A stretch of DNA of 64,000 nt from Ectopseudomonas alcaliphila (GCF_900101755.1 NZ_FNAE01000001.1:620001-684000), one strand, 5' to 3'; counted from the first letter of the stretch, positions 33,985-45,254 are shown. The notes: a model not told the origin generated them from the sequence alone. A program made the numbers and translations.

Positions 33985-35073
33985 TTAGTCCTCACTGATC
34001 TCGATACTCGGCATGGCCGGCTCGCCGGCACGGGCGATACGCGCACCCACCTTGCGCGCCAGATCCTGATAGATCATGGCGATCTGGCTTTCCGGATCGG
34101 CCACCGTGGTCGGCTTGCCATCATCGGCCTGCATGCGAATAGCCATCGACAACGGCAACGAAGCCAGCAGCTCGACACCATACTGCGCGGCCAGCTTCTC
34201 GCCGCCGCCCTCGCCAAACAGATGTTCGGCATGGCCGCAGTTGGAGCAGATATGCACCGCCATGTTCTCCACCACGCCGAGCACCGGGATGTGCACCTTG
34301 CGGAACATCTCCACGCCTTTCTTGGCATCGAGCAGGGCCAGGTCCTGCGGGGTGGTGACGATCACGCTGCCGGCCACCGGCACCTTCTGCGCCAGGGTCA
34401 GCTGGATGTCGCCGGTGCCGGGCGGCATGTCCACCACCAGGTAATCGAGATCATTCCAGGCGGTCTGGGTGATCAGTTGCAACAGCGCGCCGCTGACCAT
34501 AGGCCCGCGCCACACCATCGGCGTGTTGTCGTCGGTCAGAAAGGCCATGGACATCACCTGCACGCCATGGGCTTCGAGCGGCACGAACCATTTCTGATCC
34601 TTGACCTGTGGCCGCGTGCCTTCGGCGATGCCGAACATGATGCCCTGGCTGGGACCATAGATATCGGCATCGAGCATGCCCACACGCGCGCCTTCGCGCG
34701 CCAGGGCCAACGCCAGGTTGGCTGCGGTGGTGGACTTGCCCACGCCGCCCTTGCCCGAGGCCACGGCGATCACGTTCTTCACGCCGGCCAGCGCCGGTAC
34801 CTGAGCCTGGCCCTGATGCGAGTCGATCACACAATCGACCTTTACCTGCGCACTGTCGACGCCATCGAGATTCTCCAGCGCCATCTGCAGCATCTGCGCC
34901 CAACCGTTCTTGAACAAGCCGGCGGCGTAGCCCAGCTCCAGGCGCACGGATACGCGTGCGCCCTGAATGTCGACTTCACGCAGGCAACCGGCGCTGACCG
35001 GGTCCTGATCGAGATGGGGGTCGGTGAACTGACGCAGACAGGCTTCGACCGCTTCGCGGGTGACGGCACTCAT
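33985..35073 (-). CDS. apbC: Mrp/ApbC-type iron-sulfur cluster carrier ATPase
   Basis: P-loop NTPase that binds and hands over 4Fe-4S clusters to apoproteins. The 362-residue product has an N-terminal MIP18/DUF59 domain (about 1-90), a deviant Walker A ASGKGGVGKSTTAANLAL near residue 104, and the CxxC pair CSNCGH near 275 that bridges the cluster in the dimer. VDMPPGTGDIQLTL is the family signature. The start at 35073 removes 21 codons of poor upstream sequence. Divergent from metG across 176 bp. Not related to the Mrp antiporter genes despite the alternative name. Confidence 0.94.
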   Translation of the reverse strand: MSAVTREAVEACLRQFTDPHLDQDPVSAGCLREVDIQGARVSVRLELGYAAGLFKNGWAQMLQMALENLDGVDSAQVKVDCVIDSHQGQAQVPALAGVKNVIAVASGKGGVGKSTTAANLALALAREGARVGMLDADIYGPSQGIMFGIAEGTRPQVKDQKWFVPLEAHGVQVMSMAFLTDDNTPMVWRGPMVSGALLQLITQTAWNDLDYLVVDMPPGTGDIQLTLAQKVPVAGSVIVTTPQDLALLDAKKGVEMFRKVHIPVLGVVENMAVHICSNCGHAEHLFGEGGGEKLAAQYGVELLASLPLSMAIRMQADDGKPTTVADPESQIAMIYQDLARKVGARIARAGEPAMPSIEISED

Positions 35074-35249
35074 GCATGGACTCCAGAAGGCAGCGGAAAA
35101 ACAAGCCGGCATCATAGCAGCAGCCACACGCGGCAACGCAGCATGCCAGACTCCTTAGCCCGCAGCTCTTGCTTGCCACTGGTGGCTTGCGGCCTGCCGC
35201 TGCTTTATAGTTGCCGACTTCCCTCGTTTTACCAGTGCAGCCGATCACC

Positions 35250-37286
35250 ATGACCGAAGCCCGCAAGATTCTCGTCACCAGCGCCCTCCCCTATGCCAAC
35301 GGTTCGATCCACCTCGGCCACATGCTCGAGTACGTGCAGACCGACATGTGGGTGCGCTACCAGAAGCTGCGTGGCAACCAGGCCCTTTACGTCTGCGCCG
35401 ATGATGCGCACGGTTCGGCGATCATGCTGCGCGCCGAAAAGGAAGGCATCACGCCCGAACAGCTGATCGCCAATGTGCAGGCCGAGCACACGGCCGACTT
35501 CGCCGACTTCGGGGTGGATTTCGACAACTATCACTCCACCCACTCGCAGGAGAACCGCGAACTGTCGGCGGCCATCTACCTGAAGCTGCGCGACGCCGGG
35601 CATATCGCCACCCGCTCGGTAACCCAGTATTTCGATCCCGAGAAGGGCATGTTCCTCGCCGACCGCTTCATCAAGGGCACCTGCCCCAAATGCGCGGCCG
35701 AGGATCAGTACGGTGACAACTGCGAGAAATGCGGCGCCACCTACGCGCCCACCGAACTGAAGAACCCGCGCTCGGCGATTTCCGGCGCGGTGCCGGTGCT
35801 CAAGGACTCCAAGCACTTCTTCTTCAAGCTGCCGGACTTCGAGGCCATGCTCAAGCAGTGGACCCGCAGCGGCACCCTGCAGGAAGCCGTGGCCAACAAG
35901 ATCGCCGAATGGCTCGACGGCGGCCTGCAGGAGTGGGACATCAGCCGCGATGCGCCCTACTTCGGTTTCGAGATTCCCGACGAACCGGGCAAGTACTTCT
36001 ACGTCTGGCTGGACGCGCCGATCGGCTACATGGCCAGTTTCAAGAACCTCTGCAGCAAACGCCCGGAGCTGGATTTCGATGCGTTCTGGAGCAAGGATTC
36101 CAGTGCCGAGCTGTACCACTTCATCGGCAAGGACATCGTCAACTTCCACGCCCTGTTCTGGCCCGCCATGCTCGAAGGCGCCGGCTACCGCAAACCGACC
36201 GCAGTCAACGTGCACGGCTACCTGACGGTCAACGGGCAGAAGATGTCCAAATCGCGTGGCACCTTCATCAAGGCGCGCACCTACCTGGATCACCTGAACC
36301 CGGAATACCTGCGCTACTACTACGCCGCCAAGCTGGGCCGTGGCGTGGATGACCTCGATCTGAACCTCGAAGACTTCGTGCAGAAGGTCAACTCCGACTT
36401 GGTCGGCAAGGTGGTCAATATCGCCAGCCGCTGCGCCGGCTTCATCCACAAGGGCAACAACGGCCTGCTGGTCGCCGCCAACCCGGCGCCCGAGCTGTGG
36501 GATGCCTTCCAGGCCGCCGCTCCGAGCATCGCCGAGGCTTACGAGGCGCGTGATTTCTCCCGTGCCATGCGCGAGATCATGGCGCTGGCCGACCGCGCCA
36601 ATGCCTGGATCGCCGACAAGGCCCCCTGGGCACTGAACAAGGTCGAAGGCAAGCAGGCCGAGGTGCAGGAAATCTGCGCCCTGGGCATCAACCTGTTCCG
36701 CCAGTTGGTGATCATGCTCAAGCCGGTGCTGCCGAAGCTGGCCGCCGAGGCAGAAGCCTTCCTCAACGTGAAGCCGCAGACCTGGGCCGACCTCACGCTG
36801 CCGCTGGCCAACCACCAGTTGAAGCCGTTCAACCCGCTGCTGACCCGTATCGAGCCCACGAAGATAGACGCCATGATCGAAGCCTCCAAGGAAGACCTCG
36901 CCGCCGAAGCGCCCAAGCCACAAGGCAATGGCGAACTGGCCAAAGACCCGCTGGCCGCCGAGATCAATTTCGACGCCTTCGCCGCCGTCGACCTGCGCAT
37001 CGCGCTTATCGAGAAGTGCGAGTTCGTCGAAGGCGCCGACAAGCTGCTGCGCCTGTCGCTGGATATCGGCGACGAGAAACGCAACGTGTTCTCCGGCATC
37101 AAATCCGCCTACCCGGACCCGAGCAAGCTGGAAGGCCGCCTGACCCTGTACGTGGCCAACCTGGCACCGCGCAAGATGAAGTTCGGCATCAGCGAAGGCA
37201 TGGTGCTGGCCGCCGGCCCCGGTGGCGAGGACATCTACCTGCTCAGCCCGGACAGCGGCGCCAAGCCGGGTCAGCGCGTCAAGTAA
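35250..37286 (+). CDS. metG: methionyl-tRNA synthetase
   Basis: Class I aminoacyl-tRNA synthetase of 678 residues. HIGH-like motif HLGH in [17 protein letters not shown] near residue 22. The zinc knuckle is CPKC...CEKC around residues 145-162. The KMSKS motif is KMSKSRG near 333. The C-terminal 110 residues are a tRNA-binding OB domain ([20 protein letters not shown]). The start at 35250 begins [18 protein letters not shown]. Essential; charges initiator and elongator tRNAs. Confidence 0.98.
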   Translation: MTEARKILVTSALPYANGSIHLGHMLEYVQTDMWVRYQKLRGNQALYVCADDAHGSAIMLRAEKEGITPEQLIANVQAEHTADFADFGVDFDNYHSTHSQENRELSAAIYLKLRDAGHIATRSVTQYFDPEKGMFLADRFIKGTCPKCAAEDQYGDNCEKCGATYAPTELKNPRSAISGAVPVLKDSKHFFFKLPDFEAMLKQWTRSGTLQEAVANKIAEWLDGGLQEWDISRDAPYFGFEIPDEPGKYFYVWLDAPIGYMASFKNLCSKRPELDFDAFWSKDSSAELYHFIGKDIVNFHALFWPAMLEGAGYRKPTAVNVHGYLTVNGQKMSKSRGTFIKARTYLDHLNPEYLRYYYAAKLGRGVDDLDLNLEDFVQKVNSDLVGKVVNIASRCAGFIHKGNNGLLVAANPAPELWDAFQAAAPSIAEAYEARDFSRAMREIMALADRANAWIADKAPWALNKVEGKQAEVQEICALGINLFRQLVIMLKPVLPKLAAEAEAFLNVKPQTWADLTLPLANHQLKPFNPLLTRIEPTKIDAMIEASKEDLAAEAPKPQGNGELAKDPLAAEINFDAFAAVDLRIALIEKCEFVEGADKLLRLSLDIGDEKRNVFSGIKSAYPDPSKLEGRLTLYVANLAPRKMKFGISEGMVLAAGPGGEDIYLLSPDSGAKPGQRVK

Positions 37287-37307
37287 GCCAGGCGCCAGGA
37301 GGCAAGG

Positions 37308-38075
37308 ATGAAACCATGGATGGTAGTGGCGCTGCTGGCTGTGCTGGCCGGCTGCTCCGAGCAATCGGGCGCCCCGCTTGGCGGTGCCCTGCAAGGTGAA
37401 CGCAACACGGCCGGCAACTACCTGGCCTATGAACACCATGTGGGCATCGAGCTGCCAGCCGAGCAGATCGGCGAGCGTATCGCTGCCACGCGCGAAGCCT
37501 GCCTGGCCGAGCGCTTCGGCACCTGCAGCCTGATTGCCGCCCAGCAGAGCAGCGGCCGAGCACCTCACGGCGAACTGACTCTGCGCATCGTGCCGGACGG
37601 CGTCGAGGCCATCACCGCGTTGGCCAGCGAGGGTGGCGAGCTGACCCGCCGCACCACCCGCGCCGAAGACCTGGCCCAGGCCGTGAGCGACAACCGGCGC
37701 CAGCACGAGCAACTGCTGCGCCAGCAACAGACCCTGCAGCAGTTCGAGAAGCGCGACGACCTGGCCGTGGCCGACCTGTTGGCCCTGGCCCGCGAGCAGG
37801 CCGCCCTGGAAGTGCAACTGCAGGCACTGGCGCAGGAGGCTGCGCAACAGCAGCGGCGTCTGGATACCAACCTGCTGACCCTGAATTTCAGCAGCCCCTA
37901 CGAAAGCTCGCCCCTGGGCCGCATCGGTGACGCCTTCTCGCGCCTGACGTACAACCTCGCTGAAGGCACCGCCAACCTGATCGAGTTCATCGGCTACAGC
38001 CTGCCCTTCCTCATCGTGCTGTTCCCCCTGGCGCTGGGTTTGCGCAAGCTGTGGAGGCGCCTCGCCAGCCGCTGA
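37308..38075 (+). CDS. DUF4349-type lipoprotein with C-terminal membrane helix
   Basis: A 255-residue protein with a lipobox (VLAGC, Cys at 16). A DUF4349-like domain follows (HVGIELPAEQIGERIAATRE), then a long Gln/Arg-rich coiled coil (about 125-190) and a C-terminal membrane segment (IGYSLPFLIVLFPLALGL). Having both lipid and membrane anchors is a known feature of the family. It lies 21 bp after metG and 132 bp before rnfA. Function unknown. Confidence 0.78.
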   Translation: MKPWMVVALLAVLAGCSEQSGAPLGGALQGERNTAGNYLAYEHHVGIELPAEQIGERIAATREACLAERFGTCSLIAAQQSSGRAPHGELTLRIVPDGVEAITALASEGGELTRRTTRAEDLAQAVSDNRRQHEQLLRQQQTLQQFEKRDDLAVADLLALAREQAALEVQLQALAQEAAQQQRRLDTNLLTLNFSSPYESSPLGRIGDAFSRLTYNLAEGTANLIEFIGYSLPFLIVLFPLALGLRKLWRRLASR

Positions 38076-38207
38076 AAAGATCCATACTGTTGCGACGCGA
38101 GGTCGCCAAGGGCAGGCAATTCGCCGCATCCGGCTTGTATGGCCGGGGCGGCTTCCCGATAATAGGCGCCCTTTTCCTATGGCCTTTGCGCACTCGACGG
38201 CAACCCG

Positions 38208-38792
38208 ATGACCGAACTCGTCCTGATCATGGTCAGCGCCATCCTGGTCAATAATTTCGTGCTGGTGCAGTTTCTCGGCCTGTGCCCGTTCATGGGCGTG
38301 TCGAAGAAGATCGAAACCGCCATCGGCCTGTCCCTGGCCACCACCTTCGTACTGACCCTGGCCGCCATGTGCAGCTACCTGGTGCAGCAGTACGTGCTCA
38401 AGCCGCTGGACCTGGAATTTCTGCGCACCATCAGCTTCATCCTGGTGATCGCGGTGACCGTGCAGTTCACCGAGATGGTGGTGAACAAGACCAGCCCGCT
38501 GCTGTACCGCGTGCTGGGCATCTTCCTGCCGCTGATCACCACCAACTGCATCGTCCTCGGCGTTGCCCTGCTCAACGCCAACAAGGCCGAGTTCACCTTC
38601 ATCACCGCCACCGCCAACGGCTTCGCCGCGGGCCTGGGCTTTTCCCTGGTGCTGGTGCTGTTCGCCGCCATGCGTGAGCGCATCGCCATCGCCGACGTGC
38701 CGAAATCCTTTCAGGGCGCGGCCATCGGCATGATCACCGCCGGCCTGATGTCGCTGGCCTTCATGGGCTTTGCCGGGTTGATCAAGCTATGA
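38208..38792 (+). CDS. rnfA: Rnf electron transport complex subunit A
   Basis: Membrane subunit of the Rnf (Rsx) complex, which couples electron flow between NADH and ferredoxin to ion transport. 194 residues, six helices; [20 protein letters not shown] and [16 protein letters not shown] are paralogous to RnfE segments. The conserved Cys residues in these half-helices are thought to hold an Fe-S cluster with RnfE. First of six co-directional rnf genes, overlapping rnfB by four bases. Named rsxA where it resets SoxR. Confidence 0.96.
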   Translation: MTELVLIMVSAILVNNFVLVQFLGLCPFMGVSKKIETAIGLSLATTFVLTLAAMCSYLVQQYVLKPLDLEFLRTISFILVIAVTVQFTEMVVNKTSPLLYRVLGIFLPLITTNCIVLGVALLNANKAEFTFITATANGFAAGLGFSLVLVLFAAMRERIAIADVPKSFQGAAIGMITAGLMSLAFMGFAGLIKL

Positions 38793-39364
38793 GCCTGGTT
38801 CTGGTCGCCGTCCTCGCCCTGCTCGCGCTGTGCCTGGTCGCCGGCGCCATCCTCGGTTTCGCCGCCGTGCGCTTCAAGGTCGAGGGCGACCCCATCGCCG
38901 AGCAGATCAACGCCCTGCTGCCGCAGACCCAGTGCGGCCAGTGCGGCTACCCCGGTTGCAAACCCTACGCCGAAGCGATCGCCGGCGGCGACAAGATCAA
39001 CAAGTGCCCGCCCGGCGGTGAAGCGACCATCCAGGCGCTGGCCGATCTGCTCGATGTCGAGCCCGAGCCACTGGACGCGGTGGAAGGCGAGAAGCCGCAG
39101 ATGGTTGCCTATATTCGCGAGGCCGAATGCATCGGCTGCACCAAGTGCATCCAGGCCTGCCCGGTGGACGCCATCGTCGGTGCAGCGCGGCAGATGCACA
39201 CGGTGATCGTCAGCGAATGCACCGGCTGCGACCTGTGCGTCGAGCCCTGCCCGGTGGACTGCATCGACATGATTCAGGTCGGCAGCACCGTGCAGAGCTG
39301 GAAGTGGGACAAACCACTGGCGCCCGGCCAGTTGATCGCCAGCGACCGGGAGCAGGCCGCATGA
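38789..39364 (+). CDS. rnfB: Rnf electron transport complex subunit B
   Basis: Ferredoxin-like subunit of 191 residues with an N-terminal membrane anchor ([20 protein letters not shown]). A 4Fe-4S domain follows ([16 protein letters not shown] plus a nearby C in NKCPPGG). Two more ferredoxin motifs are [16 protein letters not shown] and [16 protein letters not shown]. It accepts or donates electrons to soluble ferredoxin. It overlaps rnfA and rnfC by ATGA. Confidence 0.96.
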   Translation: MSLVLVAVLALLALCLVAGAILGFAAVRFKVEGDPIAEQINALLPQTQCGQCGYPGCKPYAEAIAGGDKINKCPPGGEATIQALADLLDVEPEPLDAVEGEKPQMVAYIREAECIGCTKCIQACPVDAIVGAARQMHTVIVSECTGCDLCVEPCPVDCIDMIQVGSTVQSWKWDKPLAPGQLIASDREQAA

Positions 39365-42000
39365 GCGCGCAGGAACGTATCTGGGATATCCCGGGCGGCA
39401 TCCACCCGGCCGAGCGCAAGGACCTGTCCAACCGCACGCCGATCCAGCAGGCACCACTGCCACAACGCCTGACCCTGCCGCTAGGCCAGCATATCGGCGC
39501 GGTCGCCGAGCCCTGCGTCGTCGTGGGCCAGCGCGTGCGCAAGGGCGAGAAGATCGCCGAGGCCAACGGCTTCGTCAGCGCGCCGCTGCATGCACCAACC
39601 TCCGGGACCGTGAGCTTCATTGGCCCGCAGCCCTACCCGCACGTCTCCGGCATGCTGGCACCGGCCATCGTCATCGACAGCGACGGCCTGGACGAGTGGG
39701 TCGAGCTGACGCCCCATGCCGACTACCGGCACATGGAATCGGCCGAGCTGCTGGCGCTGATCCGCGAGGCCGGCATCAGCGGCCTGGGCGGTGCCGGCTT
39801 CCCCACAGCGGTGAAGCTAACCGCACGACCGACGCAGAAGATTCACACGCTGATCATCAACGGTACCGAGTGCGAGCCCTATATCACCGCCGACGACCTG
39901 CTGATGCGCGAGCGCGCTGGCGAACTGGTTTCCGGCATCGATATCCTGGTGCAGCTGATCCAGCCCGATCAGGTGCTGATCGGTATCGAGGACAACAAGC
40001 CCGAGGCCATCGCCGCCGTGCGCGCTGCCTGTGTCGGCCGCGATTATCAGGTACGGGTGTTCCCCACCAAGTACCCCTCCGGTGGTGAGAAGCAACTGAT
40101 CCAGATCCTCACCGGCGTCGAGGTGCCCTCGGGCGGGCTGCCGGCCGATATCGGCATCCTCTGCCAGAACGTCGGCACCTGTACGGCCATTCACGATGCG
40201 GTGGTACTTGGCCGGCCGCTGATTTCGCGCATCACCACCCTGACCGGCGAGGCGCTGGCGCGCCCCGGTAACGTCGAGGCGCGGCTCGGCACGCCGGTCG
40301 CCGAATTGCTGGAATTTGCCGGGCTGGATCAGGCCAAGCTAAATCGCCTGATCATGGGCGGGCCTATGATGGGCTTTACCCTGCCCAGCCTCGACGTGCC
40401 GCTGGTCAAGACTGCCAACTGCCTGCTCGCCAGCACGGCAGCCGAGCTGCCGCCGCCACCCCCGGCCATGCCCTGCATCCGCTGTGGCGAATGTGCCGAG
40501 GCCTGCCCAGCCAGCCTGCTGCCGCAGCAACTGCATTTCTTCGCCCTCGGCCAAGAGCACGAGCAGCTCAAGGCGCACAACCTGTTCGACTGCATCGAGT
40601 GCGGCGCCTGCGCCTATGTCTGCCCATCGAGCATTCCGCTGGTGCAGTACTACCGCGCAGCCAAGGCAGAAATCCGCGAGCTGGAGCAGAAGCAGCTCAA
40701 GGCCGAACACTCCAAGCAGCGCTTCGAGCAGCGCCAGGAGCGCCTGCGCCGCGCCGAGGAACAGAAGGAAGCCGAGCGCAAGGCCCGCGCCGAGAAGGCC
40801 GCCCGCGCCAAGGCAGCGCAGGCCGAGGCACCGGCTGTAGCGGCAGCCGCGCCGGCCGATGAAGCGCTGAAGAAACTCAAGATCGAAGCCAGCATGGCCC
40901 AGGTCGCGCTGAAGAAGGCGGAAAAACAGCTGGCCGCCCACAACACGTCAGAGTTGCAAGCTCAGGTCAATGAGCTGCGCGCCGCTGCTGAAGCCGCACA
41001 AAAGGCCCTGGCCGACGCCCAGGCGACTGCACCTACACCGGCGCCCAAACCCGCCGGTGACGAGGCGCTGAAGAAAGCCAAGATCGAAGCCGCGATGCTC
41101 AAGGCGCAGCTGCGCAAGCTGGAGAAGATCGAAACCCCGGACGACGAGCAACAGGCCGAAATCGCCCATGTGCGCCAGCAGCTGGAAGCCGCCGAGAAGG
41201 CCCTGGTCGATCTGGAAAGCCAGGCGCCCGCGCCGGCGGCCAAACCATCCGGCGACGATGCGCTGAAGAAAGCCAAGATCGAAGCGGCCATGCTCAAGGC
41301 CCAGCTGCGCAAGCTGGAGAAGATCGAAACTCCGGACGACGACCAGCAGGCCGAAATCGCCCGTGTGCGCCAGCAGCTGGAAGCCGCCGAGAAGACCCTG
41401 GCCGACCTGGAAAACCAGGCGCCCGCGCCGGCGGCCAAACCAGCCGGTGACGAAGCGCTGAAGAAGGCCAAGATCGAAGCCGCCATGCTCAAGGCCCAGC
41501 TGCGCAAGCTGGAGAAGATCGAAACTCCGGACGACGACCAGCAGGCCGAAATCGCCCGCGTGCGCCAGCAGCTGGAAGCCGCCGAGAAGACCCTGGCCGA
41601 CCTGGAAAACCAGGCGCCCGCGCCGGCGGCCAAACCAGCCGGTGACGAAGCGCTGAAAAAGGCCAAGATCGAACTGGCGATGAAACGCGCCGAGCTGAAG
41701 AAAGCCGAGAAGGCTGGCAACGACGAAGCCGCTCTGCAGCCGCTACGCGATGCCCTGGCCGCTGCCGAGCAGGCTCTGCATGCAGCCGAAGCGGCCTCGA
41801 ACAAGCCGGCGCCGGAGCTGGTACGAACCGAACGTCCCGGCGTGGATGCCGAACTGAAAGCGCTGAAGACAGAGGTAGCTTTCGCCCGCGCCGACCTGCG
41901 CAAGCTGGAACGTGACGACAACACCGCCAGCGAGACGCTGGAGCTGGCCCGTTCACGCCTGGCCGAGGCCGAACGCAAGTTGGCCGAATACCAGCCGTAA
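39361..42000 (+). CDS. rnfC: Rnf electron transport complex subunit C, with repeat-expanded C-terminus
   Basis: NADH-binding, membrane-peripheral subunit of 879 residues. Residues about 1-430 are the core, including the NuoF-like [15 protein letters not shown] nucleotide region. Two 4Fe-4S motifs follow: [15 protein letters not shown] and [15 protein letters not shown]. From about residue 440 the protein is a long Ala/Lys/Glu/Gln-rich helical tail, predicted coiled coil, including three 65-residue repeats (565-759) and part of a fourth. Gammaproteobacterial RnfC proteins often have such tails of variable length. Start overlaps rnfB by four bases. Confidence 0.95.
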   Translation: MSAQERIWDIPGGIHPAERKDLSNRTPIQQAPLPQRLTLPLGQHIGAVAEPCVVVGQRVRKGEKIAEANGFVSAPLHAPTSGTVSFIGPQPYPHVSGMLAPAIVIDSDGLDEWVELTPHADYRHMESAELLALIREAGISGLGGAGFPTAVKLTARPTQKIHTLIINGTECEPYITADDLLMRERAGELVSGIDILVQLIQPDQVLIGIEDNKPEAIAAVRAACVGRDYQVRVFPTKYPSGGEKQLIQILTGVEVPSGGLPADIGILCQNVGTCTAIHDAVVLGRPLISRITTLTGEALARPGNVEARLGTPVAELLEFAGLDQAKLNRLIMGGPMMGFTLPSLDVPLVKTANCLLASTAAELPPPPPAMPCIRCGECAEACPASLLPQQLHFFALGQEHEQLKAHNLFDCIECGACAYVCPSSIPLVQYYRAAKAEIRELEQKQLKAEHSKQRFEQRQERLRRAEEQKEAERKARAEKAARAKAAQAEAPAVAAAAPADEALKKLKIEASMAQVALKKAEKQLAAHNTSELQAQVNELRAAAEAAQKALADAQATAPTPAPKPAGDEALKKAKIEAAMLKAQLRKLEKIETPDDEQQAEIAHVRQQLEAAEKALVDLESQAPAPAAKPSGDDALKKAKIEAAMLKAQLRKLEKIETPDDDQQAEIARVRQQLEAAEKTLADLENQAPAPAAKPAGDEALKKAKIEAAMLKAQLRKLEKIETPDDDQQAEIARVRQQLEAAEKTLADLENQAPAPAAKPAGDEALKKAKIELAMKRAELKKAEKAGNDEAALQPLRDALAAAEQALHAAEAASNKPAPELVRTERPGVDAELKALKTEVAFARADLRKLERDDNTASETLELARSRLAEAERKLAEYQP
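41056..41640 (+). repeat. three 195-bp tandem repeats inside rnfC
   Basis: Units begin at 41056, 41251 and 41446, each exactly 195 bp, and a partial fourth begins at 41641. Each unit encodes a 65-residue segment starting [20 protein letters not shown]. The second and third units are nearly identical at the nucleotide level, pointing to recent duplication or gene conversion; the first is slightly diverged and the fourth decays after about 12 codons. Confidence 0.92.
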
Positions 42001-42007
42001 CACACAT

Positions 42008-42097
42008 CCCGGATTTCATCCGGGCTACAAAAGACACCCCGTCGCGCCGGATCGCATCCGGGCGACACAGACAACCGTAGCCCGGATGCAATCCGGG
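42008..42097. repeat. REP-like cluster between rnfC and rnfD
   Basis: Three imperfect palindromes in a row: CCCGGATTTCATCCGGG (42008-42024), a CGCCGGATCGCATCCGGGCG unit (42044-42063) and GTAGCCCGGATGCAATCCGGG (42077-42097). The last form recurs after rnfE. They fill the only sizeable gap inside the rnf operon. Confidence 0.85.
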
Positions 42098-42142
42098 AAT
42101 CGCGCCCGACAAGGCGCCGCGACAGTAACGACCGGAGCGCCG

Positions 42143-43174
42143 ATGGCCCTGCCCCGCATCACATCGCCCCACGCCACGGGCAGTAACCGTACTCAGCAGG
42201 TCATGCTGCAGGTGCTGCTGGCCACCGTGCCGGGCATCCTCGCCCTGACCTGGCTGTTCGGCGCCGGCACCCTGTTCAACCTGCTCTGGGCCAGCCTCTG
42301 CGCACTGGGCTTCGAAGCCGCGCTGCTGGCCGCACGCCAGCACCCGCTGGCCTTCTTTCTCAAGGACTACAGCGCCCTGGTCACCGCCGTGCTACTGGCC
42401 CTGGCCCTGCCACCCTACTCGCCCTGGTGGCTGACCCTGATCGCCTGCGGCTTCGCCATCGGCTTCGGCAAACAGCTCTATGGCGGCCTCGGGCAGAACC
42501 CGTTCAACCCGGCCATGGTCGGCTATGTGGTGGTGCTGATTTCCTTCCCGGTGGAGATGACCAGTTGGCCCGCGCCGCACGGCGTCGCCGCGCTGGACGG
42601 TCTCAAGCACATTCTCGGCATTGTCAACCTGCCCGACGGCTGGGCCCAGGCCACTGCGCTGGATGCATTGAAGGTCAACAAGAGCCTGACCATCGACGAA
42701 CTACGCGCCAGCAATGCGGCCTTCGGCCACTTCGGCGGCGCCGGCAGCGAGGCGGTCAACCTGGCCTTCCTCGCCGGCGGCCTGTACCTGCTGCACAAGC
42801 GCCTGATCACCTGGCACGCGCCGGTGGGGATGCTCGCCGCGTTGTTCGTCATGAGCCTGCTGTTCTGGAACGGCAGCGGCTCGGACTCCAACGGTTCGCC
42901 GCTGTTTCACCTGCTGACAGGCGCCACCATGCTCGGCGCCTTCTTCATCGTCACTGATCCGGTCTCCGGCGCCACCAGCAACCTGGGGCGCCTGGTGTTC
43001 GGCATCGGCGTCGGCGTACTGATCTATGTGATCCGCACCTGGGGCGGCTACCCGGACGCGGTGGCCTTCGCCGTGCTGCTGATGAACCTGGCGGCGCCGA
43101 CCATCGACTACTACACCCGGCCACGCAGCTACGGCCACCGCAAGCCCAACAGCGGCTTCAAGCTGGGAGAATGA
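42143..43174 (+). CDS. rnfD: Rnf electron transport complex subunit D
   Basis: Membrane subunit of 343 residues with about ten helices, related to NqrB. FMN is covalently bound to a Thr in the SGATS motif, seen here in [33 protein letters not shown] is another family hallmark. The start at 42143 begins [20 protein letters not shown], with GGAG upstream. It overlaps rnfG by four bases, but is separated from rnfC by the 142-bp repeat gap. Confidence 0.95.
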   Translation: MALPRITSPHATGSNRTQQVMLQVLLATVPGILALTWLFGAGTLFNLLWASLCALGFEAALLAARQHPLAFFLKDYSALVTAVLLALALPPYSPWWLTLIACGFAIGFGKQLYGGLGQNPFNPAMVGYVVVLISFPVEMTSWPAPHGVAALDGLKHILGIVNLPDGWAQATALDALKVNKSLTIDELRASNAAFGHFGGAGSEAVNLAFLAGGLYLLHKRLITWHAPVGMLAALFVMSLLFWNGSGSDSNGSPLFHLLTGATMLGAFFIVTDPVSGATSNLGRLVFGIGVGVLIYVIRTWGGYPDAVAFAVLLMNLAAPTIDYYTRPRSYGHRKPNSGFKLGE

Positions 43175-43809
43175 GCATGCTGCCGGAAATCAGCCGCTCG
43201 ATGCTGAAAAACGCCCTGGTACTCGGCCTGTTCGCCATTGGCACCGTCGGCAGCGTCGCCCTGCTGCAACAGGGTACCGCCGAGCGTATCGCAGCCGCCG
43301 AGCGCGAGGCGCAGGTGCGTGCCCTGGCCGAGATCCTGCCGAGCGGCAGCTATGACAACCACTTGCTGGACAACCGCATCGAACTCGATGCCCGTGAGCT
43401 GGGTCACCGCAGCCCGCAGTCGGCCTACCTGGCGCTCAAGGGCGGCCAGCCCAGTGCGCTGATCCTGCCGGTGACCGCGCCGGACGGCTACAGCGGCGCC
43501 ATCCACCTGCTGGTGGGTATCTTCGCCGACGGCCGCCTGGCTGGCGTGCGCGTGCTTAGTCACAGGGAAACACCGGGCCTGGGCGACAAGATCGAACTGG
43601 CCAAGAGCGACTGGGTGCGCAGCTTCGAGGGCAAGTCCCTGAGCAACCCCGGTGAAGAGCGCTGGGCGGTGAAGAAGGATCGCGGCGACTTCGACCAGTT
43701 CGCCGGCGCCACCATTACCCCGCGCGCCGTGGTCAAGGCCGTACACGGCGCCCTGCGCTATTTCGACACGCACCGCGCCCAGTTGCTGGGCCTGGCGGAG
43801 GACGAATAA
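43171..43809 (+). CDS. rnfG: Rnf electron transport complex subunit G
   Basis: Subunit of 212 residues: one N-terminal membrane helix ([19 protein letters not shown]) and a periplasmic FMN-binding domain. The flavin attachment motif is in [19 protein letters not shown], with Thr as the expected covalent FMN site. [20 protein letters not shown] is typical. Overlaps rnfD by four bases and rnfE by one. Confidence 0.95.
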   Translation: MSMLPEISRSMLKNALVLGLFAIGTVGSVALLQQGTAERIAAAEREAQVRALAEILPSGSYDNHLLDNRIELDARELGHRSPQSAYLALKGGQPSALILPVTAPDGYSGAIHLLVGIFADGRLAGVRVLSHRETPGLGDKIELAKSDWVRSFEGKSLSNPGEERWAVKKDRGDFDQFAGATITPRAVVKAVHGALRYFDTHRAQLLGLAEDE

Positions 43810-44516
43810 TGACCAGTTACCGCGAAATCAGCCTCAATGGCCTGTGGAAGAACAACCCGGCGCTGGTGCAGCTGCTCGGCCTCTGCCCGCTGTTGGGGGT
43901 GAGCAACTCCACGGTCAATGCCCTCGGCCTGGCGCTGGCCAGCGCGGTGGTGCTGGTGTGCTCGAACACCGCCGTGTCGCTGGTACGCGGCGTGGTCAAC
44001 ACCGCCGTGCGCCTGCCGGCCTTCGTCATGATCATCGCCGCGCTGACCACCTGCATCGAGCTGCTGATGCAGGCCTACACCTACGAGCTGTACCAGATAC
44101 TCGGCATCTTCATCCCGCTGATCACCACCAACTGCGTGATCCTCGGCCGCGCCGACGGCTTTGCCGCCAAGCATGACCCGGCCCGCGCCGCCTACGACGG
44201 CCTGATGATGGGCCTGGGCTTCGGCATCGTGCTGGTGCTGATCGGCGCCATCCGTGAGCTGCTCGGCACCGGCGCCCTGTTCGCCAACATGCACCTGCTG
44301 TTCGGCCCCATCGCCGCCGACTGGACGCTCACCCTGGTGCATGACTACAAGGGGTTTCTGCTGGCCATCCTGCCGCCGGGCGCCTTTATCGTGCTGGGCC
44401 TGTTGATCGCCGGCAAGAACCGCATCGATCAGATCGCCGTCGAACGGGCCAAGGCCAGCGCGCCCGAAGCGCCGGCACAAAGCCGTCGTGTACGGGTCAC
44501 CGGCGTGATCGAATGA
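43809..44516 (+). CDS. rnfE: Rnf electron transport complex subunit E
   Basis: Membrane subunit of 235 residues, six helices, paralogous to RnfA in inverted topology. [20 protein letters not shown] and [15 protein letters not shown] carry the conserved cysteines. Last gene of the rnf operon. REP-like repeats follow and then nth, as in other gammaproteobacteria where nth trails the rnf/rsx genes. Confidence 0.95.
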   Translation: MTSYREISLNGLWKNNPALVQLLGLCPLLGVSNSTVNALGLALASAVVLVCSNTAVSLVRGVVNTAVRLPAFVMIIAALTTCIELLMQAYTYELYQILGIFIPLITTNCVILGRADGFAAKHDPARAAYDGLMMGLGFGIVLVLIGAIRELLGTGALFANMHLLFGPIAADWTLTLVHDYKGFLLAILPPGAFIVLGLLIAGKNRIDQIAVERAKASAPEAPAQSRRVRVTGVIE

Positions 44517-44538
44517 CGCCGCAAGCGAGCGCCCAACC

Positions 44539-44598
44539 GTAGCCCGGATGCAATCCGGGCATGCCGAAACCACCCGCCCCGGATCGCATCCGGGCTAC
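44539..44598. repeat. REP-like pair between rnfE and nth
   Basis: GTAGCCCGGATGCAATCCGGG and a facing CCCGGATCGCATCCGGGCTAC unit form a 60-bp imperfect palindrome, the same family as the cluster between rnfC and rnfD. Confidence 0.85.
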
Positions 44599-44615
44599 GC
44601 CTGAAGTCTGAAGCC

Positions 44616-45254
44616 ATGAACGCCGCCAAACGCCTGGAAATCTTCCGCCGCCTGCACGAGGACAACCCGGAGCCCAAGACCGAGCTGGCCTACAGCACGC
44701 CATTCGAACTCTTGGTGGCGGTGACGCTATCGGCCCAGGCCACCGACGTCAGCGTCAACAAGGCCACGGCCAAGCTGTTTCCGGTCGCCAACACGCCGGA
44801 GGCTATATACGCCCTGGGCGTCGAAGGACTCTCCGAGTACATCAAGACCATCGGCCTGTACAACAGCAAGGCGAAGAACGTCATCGAAGCCTGCCGCCTC
44901 CTCATCGAGAAACACGGCAGCCAGGTGCCGGACAACCGCGAAGACCTCGAAGCCCTGCCCGGCGTAGGTCGCAAGACCGCCAACGTGGTGCTCAACACCG
45001 CTTTCCGCCAGCTGGCCATGGCCGTGGACACGCATATCTTCCGCGTCAGCAACCGCACCGGCATCGCACCGGGCAAGAACGTGGTCGAGGTGGAGAAGAA
45101 GCTGCTCAAGTTCGTGCCCAAGGATTATCTGCTCGACGCCCATCACTGGCTGATCCTGCACGGGCGCTATGTCTGCACCGCGCGCAAACCACGTTGTGGC
45201 GCCTGCCGCATCGAAGATCTGTGCGAGTACAAGGCCAAGACTTCCGACGATTGA
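44616..45254 (+). CDS. nth: endonuclease III (DNA glycosylase/AP lyase)
   Basis: Base-excision-repair enzyme removing oxidised pyrimidines and cutting the resulting abasic site. The 212-residue product keeps the helix-hairpin-helix LPGVGRKTANVV with catalytic Lys120, then Asp138 in AMAVDTH, numbered as in E. coli. The 4Fe-4S loop is C-x6-C-x2-C-x5-C (CTARKPRCGACRIEDLC). Follows the rnf genes in the same direction. Confidence 0.97.
   Translation: MNAAKRLEIFRRLHEDNPEPKTELAYSTPFELLVAVTLSAQATDVSVNKATAKLFPVANTPEAIYALGVEGLSEYIKTIGLYNSKAKNVIEACRLLIEKHGSQVPDNREDLEALPGVGRKTANVVLNTAFRQLAMAVDTHIFRVSNRTGIAPGKNVVEVEKKLLKFVPKDYLLDAHHWLILHGRYVCTARKPRCGACRIEDLCEYKAKTSDD

Noticed and set aside
33985..35073. 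Possible link of the Mrp/ApbC protein to the mrp antiporter operon
   Set aside because: Shared name only; this is a P-loop Fe-S carrier, not a membrane antiporter subunit.
35229..38129. 966-codon minus-strand frame opposite metG and the DUF4349 gene
   Set aside because: Length is impressive but it covers two confident genes, has shadow-type composition and no recognisable domain.
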